A stretch of DNA of 52,309 nt from the NCBI GenBank assembly GCA_030682715.1, contig JAUXNQ010000063.1:1-52309 (forward strand). Reading direction: 5' to 3'. Below are positions 36,620 through 45,350 of the stretch, piece after piece. The notes beneath the pieces were generated by a model. It had not been told where the DNA came from. It searched no databases and worked only from the letters and a program-made list of their open reading frames with translations. Numbering within the stretch: the first letter of the stretch is position 1; the number at the start of each line of letters is the position of its first letter. The DNA is from Methylotenera sp. (lineage in GTDB: Bacteria > Pseudomonadota > Gammaproteobacteria > Burkholderiales > Methylophilaceae). The position numbers were made by a program, and so were the translations under genes.

Positions 36620-37849
36620 TTGACTACATTAAAACTCTCAAAAAAATCAGGTGACGCCCCAAGCAATGTGGCAAGTAAAGCACCTGTACGCCGCTCAAAC
36701 ACGCCTACACGTGATCGGACAACTGCGCCAATTAAGCCACAACGTCCTAGCGAACCAGAAATGAGCGCGCCAGTACGTGCCAGAACTGAGCCTAGAGATC
36801 AAGCAAGACCACCGCGTCAGGATGCGCCGCGTCAACGTAACCACCGTCATGATGGTGCTTTGCACACGTCTGTACCAAGAGAACAAACACCAGATAGCCG
36901 CGCACCATCACCACGCCCGATTAACCCAGATGCTCACAAACTAGACAGCATGCAAACCACCCGCGATAGAGCAGACCGTGAAGGTGCCTACCGCAACCCA
37001 CCACGTCGCGGCGGCAAGGTGCGCGATGGTTTTGTGGCAAGCGAGTTTGACAAAAACCGCACCAATAAAGAAGCATTTGCAGCAAAAGCAAACGCCAGCC
37101 AACCCGATTTACCACGATTATCTAAAGTAATGGCAGAGCGCGGGCTTTGCTCTCGCCGCGAAGCGGATGAATGGATTGTGAACGGCTGGGTCAAGGTCAA
37201 CGATGAAATCGTCGATACATTAGGCTCACGTATTTCACCAGATGCTGAAATTATTATCAGCAGCTATGCACAAGAACATCAGGCTGAAAATGTCACCATT
37301 ATTTTGCACAAGCCTGTTGGTTATGTCAGCGGCCAAGCTGAAGATGGTTACCAACCAGCCATCGTATTAGTCCACCCAGATAACCAATGGGAAGACGACC
37401 CAGAACTGCATCAACATCATCCTAAGCAATTTCACCGCGGCATGCTGCATGGCTTGGCGCCAGCTGGTCGCTTAGATATTGACTCTACAGGGATGTTAGT
37501 ACTCACTCAAGATGGCCGTATCGCGCGCCATTTGATTGGTGAAGACTCTACCGTTGAAAAAGAATACCTAGTACGAGTGACGGGTGAACTTAGTGATGCT
37601 GATTTAAAACGCTTGAACTTTGGCTTAAGTTTAGATGGTGTGAAATTAAAACCAGCTAAAGTAAGCTGGCAAAATGAAGACCAACTACGTTTTGTATTAC
37701 GTGAAGGCAAAAAACGCCAAATCCGTCGCATGTGCGAAATGGTAGGCTTGCACGTTGTAGGTTTAAAACGTATCCGTATTGGTAGTGTTAATTTAGGTAA
37801 ACTACCTGTAGGCGAATGGCGCTATTTACGCAATGATGAACGTTTCTAA
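36620..37849 (+). CDS. rluF: rRNA pseudouridine synthase (RluF/RluB family) with long basic N-terminal extension
   Basis: The 409-residue protein has a disordered Arg/Pro-rich N-terminal third (~1-150), an S4 RNA-binding domain (LPRLSKVMAERGLCSRREADEWIVNG) and an RsuA-type catalytic domain with the catalytic Asp in PAGRLDIDSTGMLVLTQDG. The ending EGKKRQIRRMCEMVGLHVVGLKRIRIGSVNLGKLPVGEWR is closer to RluF than to RluB. It isomerises uridine in rRNA; the exact position is not deducible. A TTG start lies 9 bases after AAGG. Confidence 0.88.
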   Translation: MTTLKLSKKSGDAPSNVASKAPVRRSNTPTRDRTTAPIKPQRPSEPEMSAPVRARTEPRDQARPPRQDAPRQRNHRHDGALHTSVPREQTPDSRAPSPRPINPDAHKLDSMQTTRDRADREGAYRNPPRRGGKVRDGFVASEFDKNRTNKEAFAAKANASQPDLPRLSKVMAERGLCSRREADEWIVNGWVKVNDEIVDTLGSRISPDAEIIISSYAQEHQAENVTIILHKPVGYVSGQAEDGYQPAIVLVHPDNQWEDDPELHQHHPKQFHRGMLHGLAPAGRLDIDSTGMLVLTQDGRIARHLIGEDSTVEKEYLVRVTGELSDADLKRLNFGLSLDGVKLKPAKVSWQNEDQLRFVLREGKKRQIRRMCEMVGLHVVGLKRIRIGSVNLGKLPVGEWRYLRNDERF

Positions 37850-37924
37850 ATAGTTATAAGATTTAGATTTTTATTAGATTGAGTCAATTAACTAAATAAA
37901 AGTAATGATAGTAAGGGGTTTGGT

Positions 37925-38314
37925 TTGGGATTATTTGATAGTTTGGCTGGTGCAATGTTAGGCAATATGGGTGGCGATAAAGGCGCTATGTTGCAAATTG
38001 CGATGGATTTATTTAAACAAAATGGTGGCTTAGAAGGTGTTATCGCCAAGTTTAATGAAGCTGGCTTTACTGAACAAACCGCTTCTTGGATAAGCCAAGG
38101 TGAAAATCTACCAATCTCCCCCGAGCAAATCATCCAAGTACTGGGTCGTGACAGTATTGCTAGTATTGCCGAAAAACTCACCCTATCGCCCACTGATGTT
38201 AGTACAAAAATTGCTGAATATTTACCTCAAGCAATTAACAAAATGACACCTAACGGCAAATTAGACAGCAATTCTGGCAATCTGCTTGCGGCTGTGATGG
38301 GTATGCTTAAATAA
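37925..38314 (+). CDS. YidB-like DUF937 family protein
   Basis: The 129-residue soluble protein begins MGLFDSLAGAMLGNMGGDKG and continues with helical segments WISQGENLPISPEQI..VLG and LTLSPTDVSTKIAEYLPQAINKMTPNGKL, characteristic of YidB/DUF937 proteins of unknown function. A TTG start lies a few bases downstream of AAGGGG. A weak hairpin follows the stop codon. Confidence 0.85.
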   Translation: MGLFDSLAGAMLGNMGGDKGAMLQIAMDLFKQNGGLEGVIAKFNEAGFTEQTASWISQGENLPISPEQIIQVLGRDSIASIAEKLTLSPTDVSTKIAEYLPQAINKMTPNGKLDSNSGNLLAAVMGMLK

Positions 38315-38344
38315 CCATCTAAAATTTTGAAAGCTGGATTTAAT

Positions 38345-38366
38345 AGAAAAGGTCTATACCCTTTCT
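38345..38366 (+). terminator. Weak terminator-like hairpin after the DUF937 gene
   Basis: AGAAAAGGT and ACCCTTTCT pair around CTAT with one mismatch. There is no good U-run, so termination is uncertain. Confidence 0.4.
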
Positions 38367-38494
38367 GTGTTAATCGCACAGATATTTTGCATCAATGCTG
38401 TTACCATCAAGATGCAAGCTAAATACACTACATTAATATTGACTTACTAGCTTTACCGTCACTTTAAAACCTCTTTCTCTATTGAAATCAACAT

Positions 38495-39322
38495 ATGGAT
38501 ATCTTGTTATTACTTAAGGCCGCCTTACTTGGTATTGTTGAAGGCGCTACCGAATTTTTGCCCATCTCCAGCACAGGGCATTTAATATTGGCTGGTGACT
38601 TACTCAACTTCATGGACCATGAAAAGCGTAACGTATTTGATATTGCAATTCAGCTAGGCGCAATATTGGCGGTTGTATGGGAATATCGTAGGCGTTTTGT
38701 AAGTACATTTGCAGGCATTGGACGCGACCCCATCGCCAACCGCTTAATCGTTAACTTATCCATTGCTTTCTTACCGCTTGCTATCTTGGGTTTAACGTTC
38801 GGCGACCTCATCAAAACTTATCTATTCAAACCCGTGCCAGTCGCGATGGCATTTATTATTGGCGCGTTTATTATTTTCTGGGCAGAAAAACGCACGCATA
38901 CTGTCACCATAGAAACCGTTGATGACATTCGCCCCTTGGATGCTTTGAAACTAGGGCTGGCACAAGCGGTTGCACTGATTCCTGGCATGTCTCGCTCTGG
39001 CTCTACCATTATCGGTGGTTTATTTTTTGGGCTATCGCGTAAAGCCGCAGCGGAGTTCTCATTTTTCCTCGCGGTACCTACACTAGGTATTGCTTCTATT
39101 TACTCTATGTACAAAGATCGCGCTCTGCTTAGTATGGATGACATGGGCGCATGGGCAATGGGGTTTATATTTTCGTTTATTAGTGCCATGATTGCGGTTA
39201 GAGCGCTTATTCGCTATGTAAGCAACCACGACTTTACGATTTTTGCATGGTATCGCCTTGTGTTTGGCGTAGTTGTACTGGTAACGGCTTACACAGGCTT
39301 AGTGGACTGGACTGTACACTAA
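38495..39322 (+). CDS. uppP: Undecaprenyl-diphosphate phosphatase
   Basis: The 275-residue inner-membrane enzyme recycles the lipid carrier for peptidoglycan and O-antigen synthesis and confers bacitracin tolerance. Diagnostic motifs are GIVEGATEFLPISSTGHLIL (residues ~13-32) with its catalytic Glu residues and LIPGMSRSGSTIIGGLFFG (~160-178). About eight membrane helices. Monocistronic. Confidence 0.97.
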   Translation: MDILLLLKAALLGIVEGATEFLPISSTGHLILAGDLLNFMDHEKRNVFDIAIQLGAILAVVWEYRRRFVSTFAGIGRDPIANRLIVNLSIAFLPLAILGLTFGDLIKTYLFKPVPVAMAFIIGAFIIFWAEKRTHTVTIETVDDIRPLDALKLGLAQAVALIPGMSRSGSTIIGGLFFGLSRKAAAEFSFFLAVPTLGIASIYSMYKDRALLSMDDMGAWAMGFIFSFISAMIAVRALIRYVSNHDFTIFAWYRLVFGVVVLVTAYTGLVDWTVH

Positions 39323-39407
39323 AGCACAATCAACGATATATACGTGCATATAGACTAATGATGATGACAAATTAATCATCAATATGAATTAATAATAAGG
39401 TGACATC

Positions 39408-42107
39408 ATGAAAAAAATATTGAAATATGGTCTCATTGGCTTTGCTGGTGTGGTTGCCTTGCTGATTTTGATAGTCGCCATCATCTCCGCAACGTTCAAC
39501 CCAAATGACTATAAACCTCTAATTATTAAGCTAGTGCAAGAGAAAAAACAGCGCACCCTAACAATTGAAGGTGACATCAAGCTCGCTTTCTGGCCAAAAA
39601 TTGGCGCTGATCTAGGCAAGGTTTCAATTTCAGAACACAAATCTGAGCAAACATTTGCCTCTATTCAAGGTGCTAAAGTATCACTTGCCCTTCTACCGCT
39701 ACTTAAAAAAGAGCTGGTTGTGGATACCATCTACATTGATGGCGCTCAGGCTAATATCATTAAATATAAAGATGGCACCACTAACTTTGATGACTTACTC
39801 AGCAAAGATGAAGAAGAGTCTGAGCAAATTAAATTTGATGTGGATGGCGTTAAAGTCACCAACTCTGCCGTCAATTATAGCGATGAAGGCACTGGTGCAA
39901 AATATGCACTTACAAAATTCAATTTAACTTCTGGTCATATTGCTTTAGCTGAGCCGATTGATTTAGCCACTGACTTTAGCGCAACTGCAAATCAACCTGC
40001 AATTGCTGCCGATGTAAAACTAAAAGGCAACTTCCTAGCAGACCCTGAAGCCAAGCACTTTGCCGCAAAAGACTTAGACGCCACAATTAAAGGTGACTTA
40101 CTAGGCGGTAAAGACGTAGACATTACCATGAGCGGCGATATTGATGCCAAACCTGAAACTCGTGAGTTCTTAATCGACAGCTTAAAACTAGCATTATCTG
40201 GTCAATTTGATGGCGCCAAAGTCACGCTAGATTTAAACGCACCCGCCTTAGTTGCACAAAAAGATGAAGTAACGAGCAAGAAAATCACCGTTAACTTAAG
40301 CCAAGAAAAAGCGAGTGACTCATTTAAAGCAAGTTTAGTATTAGCTGACATTAAAGGCTCACCTAAAGCCCTACAAAGTAGCGGCATCAGTGGTGAGATA
40401 TCAGGCACACAAGGCAAACGCAGCATTAACGGCAAGTTTTCATCTCCGTTCCAAGGCAATCTTGAAAGCTTGATTTTTGACTTGCCTAAATTCGCTGGCA
40501 ATGTAGATATTAAAGACCCTGCTATCCCTAACGGTAGCGCCAAAGTGAATTTTGATTTAAGTTTGCACGCTGACGTTAAACAAGAGCGAGTGAATAGCAA
40601 GTTCATCATGAACGTTGATAACACCAAGCTTAATGGTCAGGTTGCTGTTGCTAACTTTAAAAAACCGAATATTCAGTTTAATTTAAACGCTAACACTTTA
40701 GATTTAAACAAACTGCTAGGCGCTAGTAGTAAAAAAGAAGAACCTAAAAAAACCGACCCTGCAAGCCAAAAACCTGCCGATTTATCTGCATTAGCTAATC
40801 TGTTATTAGATGGCAAAATCAATATTGGCAATATTATTTATGAAAAATATCGCTTATCAGGCCTAAATGTCAACATTAAAGCAGATGGTGAGAAGCTGAC
40901 ATTATCAGGCCTGAATGTTAAGTTTGATGACAGCCAAATTAAAGGTGGTTTAGGTATCAGCCACTTTAGCAAACCGCTTTATACCTTTGATCTTGATATA
41001 GACCAGCTTAATCTTGATAAATACATCATTGCAAGTGATAAGCCCGCAGAAACCAAAGCAAACACTGGCGATGCTCCCATTGATTTAAGCGCCCTTAAAG
41101 CACTCAATGCGAACGGCTCTATCCGCATTGGCAACTTAAGATACGGCAAAACTAAAGCCTCAAACGTACGTGTTGATCTAAAGGCCGCTAATGGTATTGC
41201 GACAATTGCGCCATTGTCTGCCAATTTGTATCAAGGCAGTATGAACGGCTCGCTCAGCGTTGATGCACGCAACACGCCTAGTATTGCGTTTAAACAAGAT
41301 ATGAAAGGCATTGCCATTGGCCCTTTATTAGTGGATGCCATTAACAACGACATGTTAGATGGTAAAGGCACGCTTAATGTAGATGTGACAGCCTCTGGTA
41401 ATACCGTTGGCGCAATGAAAAAAGCGCTTAACGGCAAATCGTCACTACAGCTTGCAGATGGCGCAATCAAAGGCATTGATATCGCTGGCACCATTCGCAA
41501 TGCAAAATCTAAGCTAAACGTCCTAAAAGGCCAAAGCAGTATTGGCGCTGATCAAACACAAAAAACCGACTTCAGTGAGCTTACTGCATCATTTGATATT
41601 AAAAATGGCGTTGCACACAATGAAGACCTAGCCATGAAAGCCCCTATTTTGCGGTTAGCAAAAGGTGATAGCCGTGGTGATGTCGATATTGCCAATGAAA
41701 CCATTAACTATTTAGCCAAGCCAACCATTGTTAAATCAATCAAAGGGCAAGGCGGTGCTGATTTAGACGCACTTGCTGGCGTTTCAATTCCAGTAAAAGT
41801 AACTGGCACTTTCTCAGCCCCTAAATATGGCGTTGACTTTGCCTCGCTTGGCACTGCGATTGCTAAATCTAACCTACTAGACAAAGTAGGTGGTGATAAA
41901 GCTGGCGCGGTCAAAAGCTTAATCGGTGATGGAGATAAAGTGGACGCGCTAAAAGGTTTGTTAGGTAAGAGCAAACCAACAGAAACTGCGCCAGCCACTG
42001 GCGACGCCGCTAAAACAGACAGCACCACAACAGAACAGCCAAAATCTGCTGAAGAAATCGCGAAAGAAAAAGCCGAGCAAAAACTTAAAAAGCTCCTTAA
42101 TTTTTAA
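39408..42107 (+). CDS. AsmA family envelope protein
   Basis: The 899-residue protein has a single N-terminal membrane anchor (~9-30) followed by the AsmA start (ATFNPNDYKPLIIKLVQEKKQRTLTIEGDIKLAFWPKIGADLGKVSIS) and a long repetitive beta-rich periplasmic region. The C-terminal AsmA_2-like part is GKGTLNVDVTASGNTVGAMKKALNGKSSLQLADGAIKGIDI. It ends in a Lys/Glu/Thr-rich tail. AsmA-like proteins act in outer-membrane lipid homeostasis, probably as bridge-like lipid transporters. mutY follows about 100 bp downstream. Confidence 0.92.
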   Translation: MKKILKYGLIGFAGVVALLILIVAIISATFNPNDYKPLIIKLVQEKKQRTLTIEGDIKLAFWPKIGADLGKVSISEHKSEQTFASIQGAKVSLALLPLLKKELVVDTIYIDGAQANIIKYKDGTTNFDDLLSKDEEESEQIKFDVDGVKVTNSAVNYSDEGTGAKYALTKFNLTSGHIALAEPIDLATDFSATANQPAIAADVKLKGNFLADPEAKHFAAKDLDATIKGDLLGGKDVDITMSGDIDAKPETREFLIDSLKLALSGQFDGAKVTLDLNAPALVAQKDEVTSKKITVNLSQEKASDSFKASLVLADIKGSPKALQSSGISGEISGTQGKRSINGKFSSPFQGNLESLIFDLPKFAGNVDIKDPAIPNGSAKVNFDLSLHADVKQERVNSKFIMNVDNTKLNGQVAVANFKKPNIQFNLNANTLDLNKLLGASSKKEEPKKTDPASQKPADLSALANLLLDGKINIGNIIYEKYRLSGLNVNIKADGEKLTLSGLNVKFDDSQIKGGLGISHFSKPLYTFDLDIDQLNLDKYIIASDKPAETKANTGDAPIDLSALKALNANGSIRIGNLRYGKTKASNVRVDLKAANGIATIAPLSANLYQGSMNGSLSVDARNTPSIAFKQDMKGIAIGPLLVDAINNDMLDGKGTLNVDVTASGNTVGAMKKALNGKSSLQLADGAIKGIDIAGTIRNAKSKLNVLKGQSSIGADQTQKTDFSELTASFDIKNGVAHNEDLAMKAPILRLAKGDSRGDVDIANETINYLAKPTIVKSIKGQGGADLDALAGVSIPVKVTGTFSAPKYGVDFASLGTAIAKSNLLDKVGGDKAGAVKSLIGDGDKVDALKGLLGKSKPTETAPATGDAAKTDSTTTEQPKSAEEIAKEKAEQKLKKLLNF

Positions 42108-42209
42108 TTGTGCTCAGTAAAATTAATTAGTCCCAGTAAATTAATTGTCTAAATAAAATCAGTGACTTAGCAATACTCCAAACACAATCACCCATAGAAT
42201 ATATCAAGC

Positions 42210-43268
42210 ATGACTGACTTTGCCAGCCGCCTTATTACTTGGCAAAAAATACATGGGCGCCATGACCTACCTTGGCAGAACACCACAGACCCATACGCTA
42301 TTTGGGTTTCAGAAATCATGTTGCAGCAAACTCAAGTAACGGCTGTCATTGGTTATTACGCTAAATTCATGGCACGGTTTCCAACCATTGCCGCACTGGC
42401 AAATGCTACCCAAGACGAGGTATTACAACATTGGAGCGGTCTTGGCTATTACTCAAGAGCGCGCAACCTGCATCATGCTGCACAAACCATTGTAAACGAG
42501 CATGGCGGCGTGTTCCCACAAGACTTCAACACCATCAAAACACTCTCTGGCATTGGTCGCTCCACAGCCGCCGCAATTGCCTCCTTTGCCTTTCATCAAG
42601 TGCAAACGATTCTGGATGGTAATGTTAAGCGCGTACTGACTAGGCACTTTGCAATTGCAGGCTGGCCTAGCACCCCAAAAATTGAAAAAGCATTATGGCA
42701 ACTTGCTGAGAAGCTTCTACCGCAGTCAAACATGGTTGCCTACACGCAAGGTCTTATGGATTTAGGCGCAACCGTCTGCATCAGAAGTAAACCTAAATGT
42801 ACCGCATGCCCATTAAATGAAAGTTGTTTAGCTCGCCAGCAAAACCTTACTACTGCGTTGCCTACGCCTAAACCCAAAAAGAGCATCCCTGAGAAAAATA
42901 CAACGATGCTTATCTTGCGACAAGGCAATGAAGTGATGCTCGTTAGGCGTCCGCCCACTGGCATTTGGGGTGGTTTATGGAGCTTTCCAGAATGTGAAGA
43001 AAATATACAAACAAGCAACGATTATGAGTCAATTTGCCTGAATCAATTTGGCATATTAGCCACTGTAGACAATGCGCTACCAATTGTTAGCCATGCATTT
43101 ACCCACTTCAAACTACATATCAAACCACAACCGTTAATCGTCACAAAACAAGTACCGCAAGCAAGAGAAGCAGGCTTTATCTGGTTAAGTCTCGAAGACG
43201 CCATTGGCGCGGCCATCCCTACCCCAGTACGAAATATTCTCTTGCACTTACACAAGCACCCATCTTAA
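42210..43268 (+). CDS. mutY: A/G-specific adenine DNA glycosylase MutY
   Basis: The 352-residue base-excision enzyme removes adenine opposite 8-oxoguanine. The catalytic Glu is in WVSEIMLQQTQV, the helix-hairpin-helix is LSGIGRSTAAAI, the catalytic Asp is near LDGNVKRVLTR, and the [4Fe-4S] loop is CIRSKPKCTACPLNESC (C-x6-C-x2-C-x5-C, about 190-206). The C-terminal NUDIX-like domain (~230-345) recognises 8-oxoG. Length and order are standard. Confidence 0.96.
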   Translation: MTDFASRLITWQKIHGRHDLPWQNTTDPYAIWVSEIMLQQTQVTAVIGYYAKFMARFPTIAALANATQDEVLQHWSGLGYYSRARNLHHAAQTIVNEHGGVFPQDFNTIKTLSGIGRSTAAAIASFAFHQVQTILDGNVKRVLTRHFAIAGWPSTPKIEKALWQLAEKLLPQSNMVAYTQGLMDLGATVCIRSKPKCTACPLNESCLARQQNLTTALPTPKPKKSIPEKNTTMLILRQGNEVMLVRRPPTGIWGGLWSFPECEENIQTSNDYESICLNQFGILATVDNALPIVSHAFTHFKLHIKPQPLIVTKQVPQAREAGFIWLSLEDAIGAAIPTPVRNILLHLHKHPS

Positions 43269-43404
43269 TTTCATAATACCTTGCCCTATGTCTTTCTAAG
43301 GCGTAGGATTAAATCTAAAGACACACTAAAACTAACAAATTGAATTTATCGCTTAAACGACGGTCATATAACCTCATCTAACAACAAACACAGGAGAAAT
43401 AACA

Positions 43405-43731
43405 ATGGCTAATAACAATTTACCTTCACAAGTAGATGTATCTAAACAACAATTGATTACTGACTTTAAAGTAGTAATTGCCGATGCCGAAGCTTTATTA
43501 AAAGCGACTGCAAGCCAAGGCGGTGAAGCCATGGCTAACTTACGCGCTAAAACAGAAGAGTCTTTAGCCGTTGCAAAAGAAAAACTAGCCGATGCGCAAG
43601 AGGTGTTAGTAGAAAAAACAAAAGCAGCTGCACGAGCAACGGATGACTACGTACATGACAAACCTTGGCATGCTGTTGGCATTGCGGCTGGTGTAGGTTT
43701 AGTCATTGGCTTACTCATTGGTCGCCGTTAA
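43405..43731 (+). CDS. DUF883/ElaB-YqjD family membrane protein
   Basis: The 108-residue protein has a long amphipathic helix (VVIADAEALLKATASQGGEAMANLRAKTEESL) and one C-terminal membrane helix with a glycine zipper (GIAAGVGLVIGLLIGRR). This matches ElaB/YqjD proteins, stationary-phase inner-membrane proteins reported to bind ribosomes. It heads a yqjD-yqjE-yqjK-like trio. Confidence 0.88.
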   Translation: MANNNLPSQVDVSKQQLITDFKVVIADAEALLKATASQGGEAMANLRAKTEESLAVAKEKLADAQEVLVEKTKAAARATDDYVHDKPWHAVGIAAGVGLVIGLLIGRR

Positions 43732-43736
43732 TTACA

Positions 43737-44120
43737 ATGAGTGTCAGCGATCACAATGACGGACTAATAGGCTCCCTTAAAAGGCTAACCAACACTTTTA
43801 TTGCGATTGTACACACGCGCCTTGAACTCCTGAGTACAGATTTGGAAGAAGGGCGCGAGCGTCTAATCTCATTACTAGCGATGACGTTTGTTGCTTTGTT
43901 CTGCCTATGCTTTGGCATGGTGTTACTGGCAATCCTAGTCGTAGTCTTGTTTTGGGATACGCATCGCTTACTCGTACTGAGCTTACTCACTGGTCTATTT
44001 ATAACGACAGGTGGCTTTATTGGTGCGCTAGCGATTCGTGCGCTTAAAACTATGCCTAGAATGTTCGAGGCCAGCCTGAATGAGCTGGTTAAAGATCATC
44101 AAGAAACCAGTAAAGATTAG
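43737..44120 (+). CDS. YqjE-like (phage-holin superfamily) membrane protein
   Basis: The 127-residue protein starts MSVSDHNDGLIGSLKRL; an N-terminal amphipathic segment (HTRLELLSTDLEEGRERL) precedes two membrane helices (~46-70 and ~78-100). This is the Phage_holin_3_6/YqjE pattern. It starts 5 bp after the DUF883 stop codon. The frame extends 24 codons further upstream inside DUF883, but ATG at 43737 matches family length and operon spacing. Confidence 0.86.
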   Translation: MSVSDHNDGLIGSLKRLTNTFIAIVHTRLELLSTDLEEGRERLISLLAMTFVALFCLCFGMVLLAILVVVLFWDTHRLLVLSLLTGLFITTGGFIGALAIRALKTMPRMFEASLNELVKDHQETSKD

Positions 44121-44129
44121 GAGCTATTT

Positions 44130-44420
44130 ATGAGCCCTAAACGAGCTACCATCGCACAACGTCGCGAAAAACTAATCCTTAAAGCGGCTTCTCAACGCAT
44201 CTCATTAGCGCAGGATATTACGCCTTTAGAGACACCTCTAACCATTGCTTATCGTGGCTTTCAACTTGTTCGCTACGTCAAGCAACACCCTATTTTAATG
44301 CTAGGGGTCACCACCGCTGTCAGTGTTATTCGACCAAGCCGAGTGCTTAGATGGTTAAAAACAGGGTTTTCTGCGCTTAATTTAGCGCGCAGTGTAAGTG
44401 ATGTCTTCATTAGAAAATAA
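44130..44420 (+). CDS. YqjK-like protein
   Basis: The 96-residue basic protein (RATIAQRREKLILKAASQRISLAQDI, then a weak hydrophobic stretch HPILMLGVTTAVSVI) corresponds in position and composition to YqjK, the third gene of the Escherichia coli yqjDEK cluster. Its function is unknown. It starts 9 bp after the YqjE-like stop codon with a GGAG site. Confidence 0.72.
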   Translation: MSPKRATIAQRREKLILKAASQRISLAQDITPLETPLTIAYRGFQLVRYVKQHPILMLGVTTAVSVIRPSRVLRWLKTGFSALNLARSVSDVFIRK

Positions 44421-44451
44421 AAAAAGCGGCTATATCAATAGCCGCTTTCTT
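44420..44451. terminator. Intrinsic terminator after the yqjDEK-like trio
   Basis: AAAGCGGCTAT and ATAGCCGCTTT form an 11-bp stem with a short loop, with A- and T-runs on both sides. It may also serve fae on the opposite strand, whose stop codon is about 75 bp away. Confidence 0.9.
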
Positions 44452-44524
44452 ATTCCATCTTCACATTAAGATATAGCACCTAACAACCGATACCACATCT
44501 AATATAAATGCCTGTTAATCAGAC

Positions 44525-45076
44525 TTATTTTTGATCCCAAGAATCTTCCCACATACAATGTTTGATTTTGTGACGGTTAGCAATCAACTCATCAATGCTT
44601 GGCTCATCGTTCAACGCACGTTTAATCGCCAATTTAGTCGCTTCATAGTTGTTTTTGTACATGTCGGCTTTGTCTAGCTTGCCTTCTTTTTCTAATGCGA
44701 TACAACCTGGGTCGATCCACACCAAGCTGATAATGCACAGGTCATTAGCTTGCTCTTTTGGGATGATGCCTTCAATCACACAGTCTAAGATCGCATCTGC
44801 TGTTGCCGCTTGTACCACGCCACCGAACAATGCAACATCGGTGCTACCTTTTAATGTTACTTTTGGTACGGTCATACATACTGGGCGCACCAATTGGTTG
44901 ATATCACGTACCGCAAACATCGCAGTATGGCCTTTACTTTGTGCCATCAAGTTAGCAAATGATTGGCCTACGGGGCCATCTACGCTACCAATTAAGATTT
45001 CTGGCATTGCAGCGGTAACGTCTTTACCTTCTGTATAAACTGTCGCTTCGCCTGCTTTGAAACTGATTTTTGACAT
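44525..45076 (-). CDS. fae: Formaldehyde-activating enzyme Fae
   Basis: The 183-residue protein condenses formaldehyde with tetrahydromethanopterin, the first step of methylotrophic formaldehyde oxidation in the cytoplasm. Conserved segments are ILIGSVDGPVGQSFANLMAQSKGHTAMFAVRD (with the active-site His), RPVCMTVPKVTLKG, LFGGVVQAATADAILDCVIEGIIPKEQANDLCIISLVWIDP and YKNNYEATKLAIKRA. Length is near normal (about 170-180). The leader carries a duplicated 16-bp unit holding two AAGG sites. This gene is the strongest marker of methylotrophy in the window. Confidence 0.97.
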   Translation of the reverse strand: MSKISFKAGEATVYTEGKDVTAAMPEILIGSVDGPVGQSFANLMAQSKGHTAMFAVRDINQLVRPVCMTVPKVTLKGSTDVALFGGVVQAATADAILDCVIEGIIPKEQANDLCIISLVWIDPGCIALEKEGKLDKADMYKNNYEATKLAIKRALNDEPSIDELIANRHKIKHCMWEDSWDQK

Positions 45077-45083
45077 GAGAAAT

Positions 45084-45115
45084 CCTTGAAAAAATAAAAC
45101 CTTGAGAAAATAAAA
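45084..45115. repeat. Tandem 16-bp duplication over the fae ribosome binding site
   Basis: On the plus strand ccttgaaaaaataaaa (45084-45099) is followed directly by ccttgagaaaataaaa (45100-45115), a one-mismatch duplication. On the coding strand each unit ends in an AAGG Shine-Dalgarno-like core; the proximal one is 8 bases from the fae ATG. Confidence 0.75.
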
Positions 45116-45275
45116 CGATGAAAAAATACGAATAAAATCAGTAACACTATTCCATAAAGTAGGATTTTATAGAATAGCCCTGCTTTAAGCAATTTACATG
45201 CAAATAAAGCACTCTTGATAGGTAGAGGTCGCCCACCAGCCCACTACCTAAATCTGATCGCTATCCAGTTGTGGT

Positions 45276-45350
45276 ATACAGCGAGGTTGCGAGTACCGTG
45301 CAACGCAGCAATTTGATCGCGCAGGCACTTAATTCCGCATTTCCCTAAGC
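45276..45350 (-). repeat. Dispersed intergenic repeat, copy B (partial)
   Basis: Inverted match of 3118-3192, containing gttgcgagtaccg and gatcgcgcaggcactt. Only the left half of copy A is present. It abuts the stop codon of the diguanylate cyclase gene and so forms its 3' untranslated region. Confidence 0.7.
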
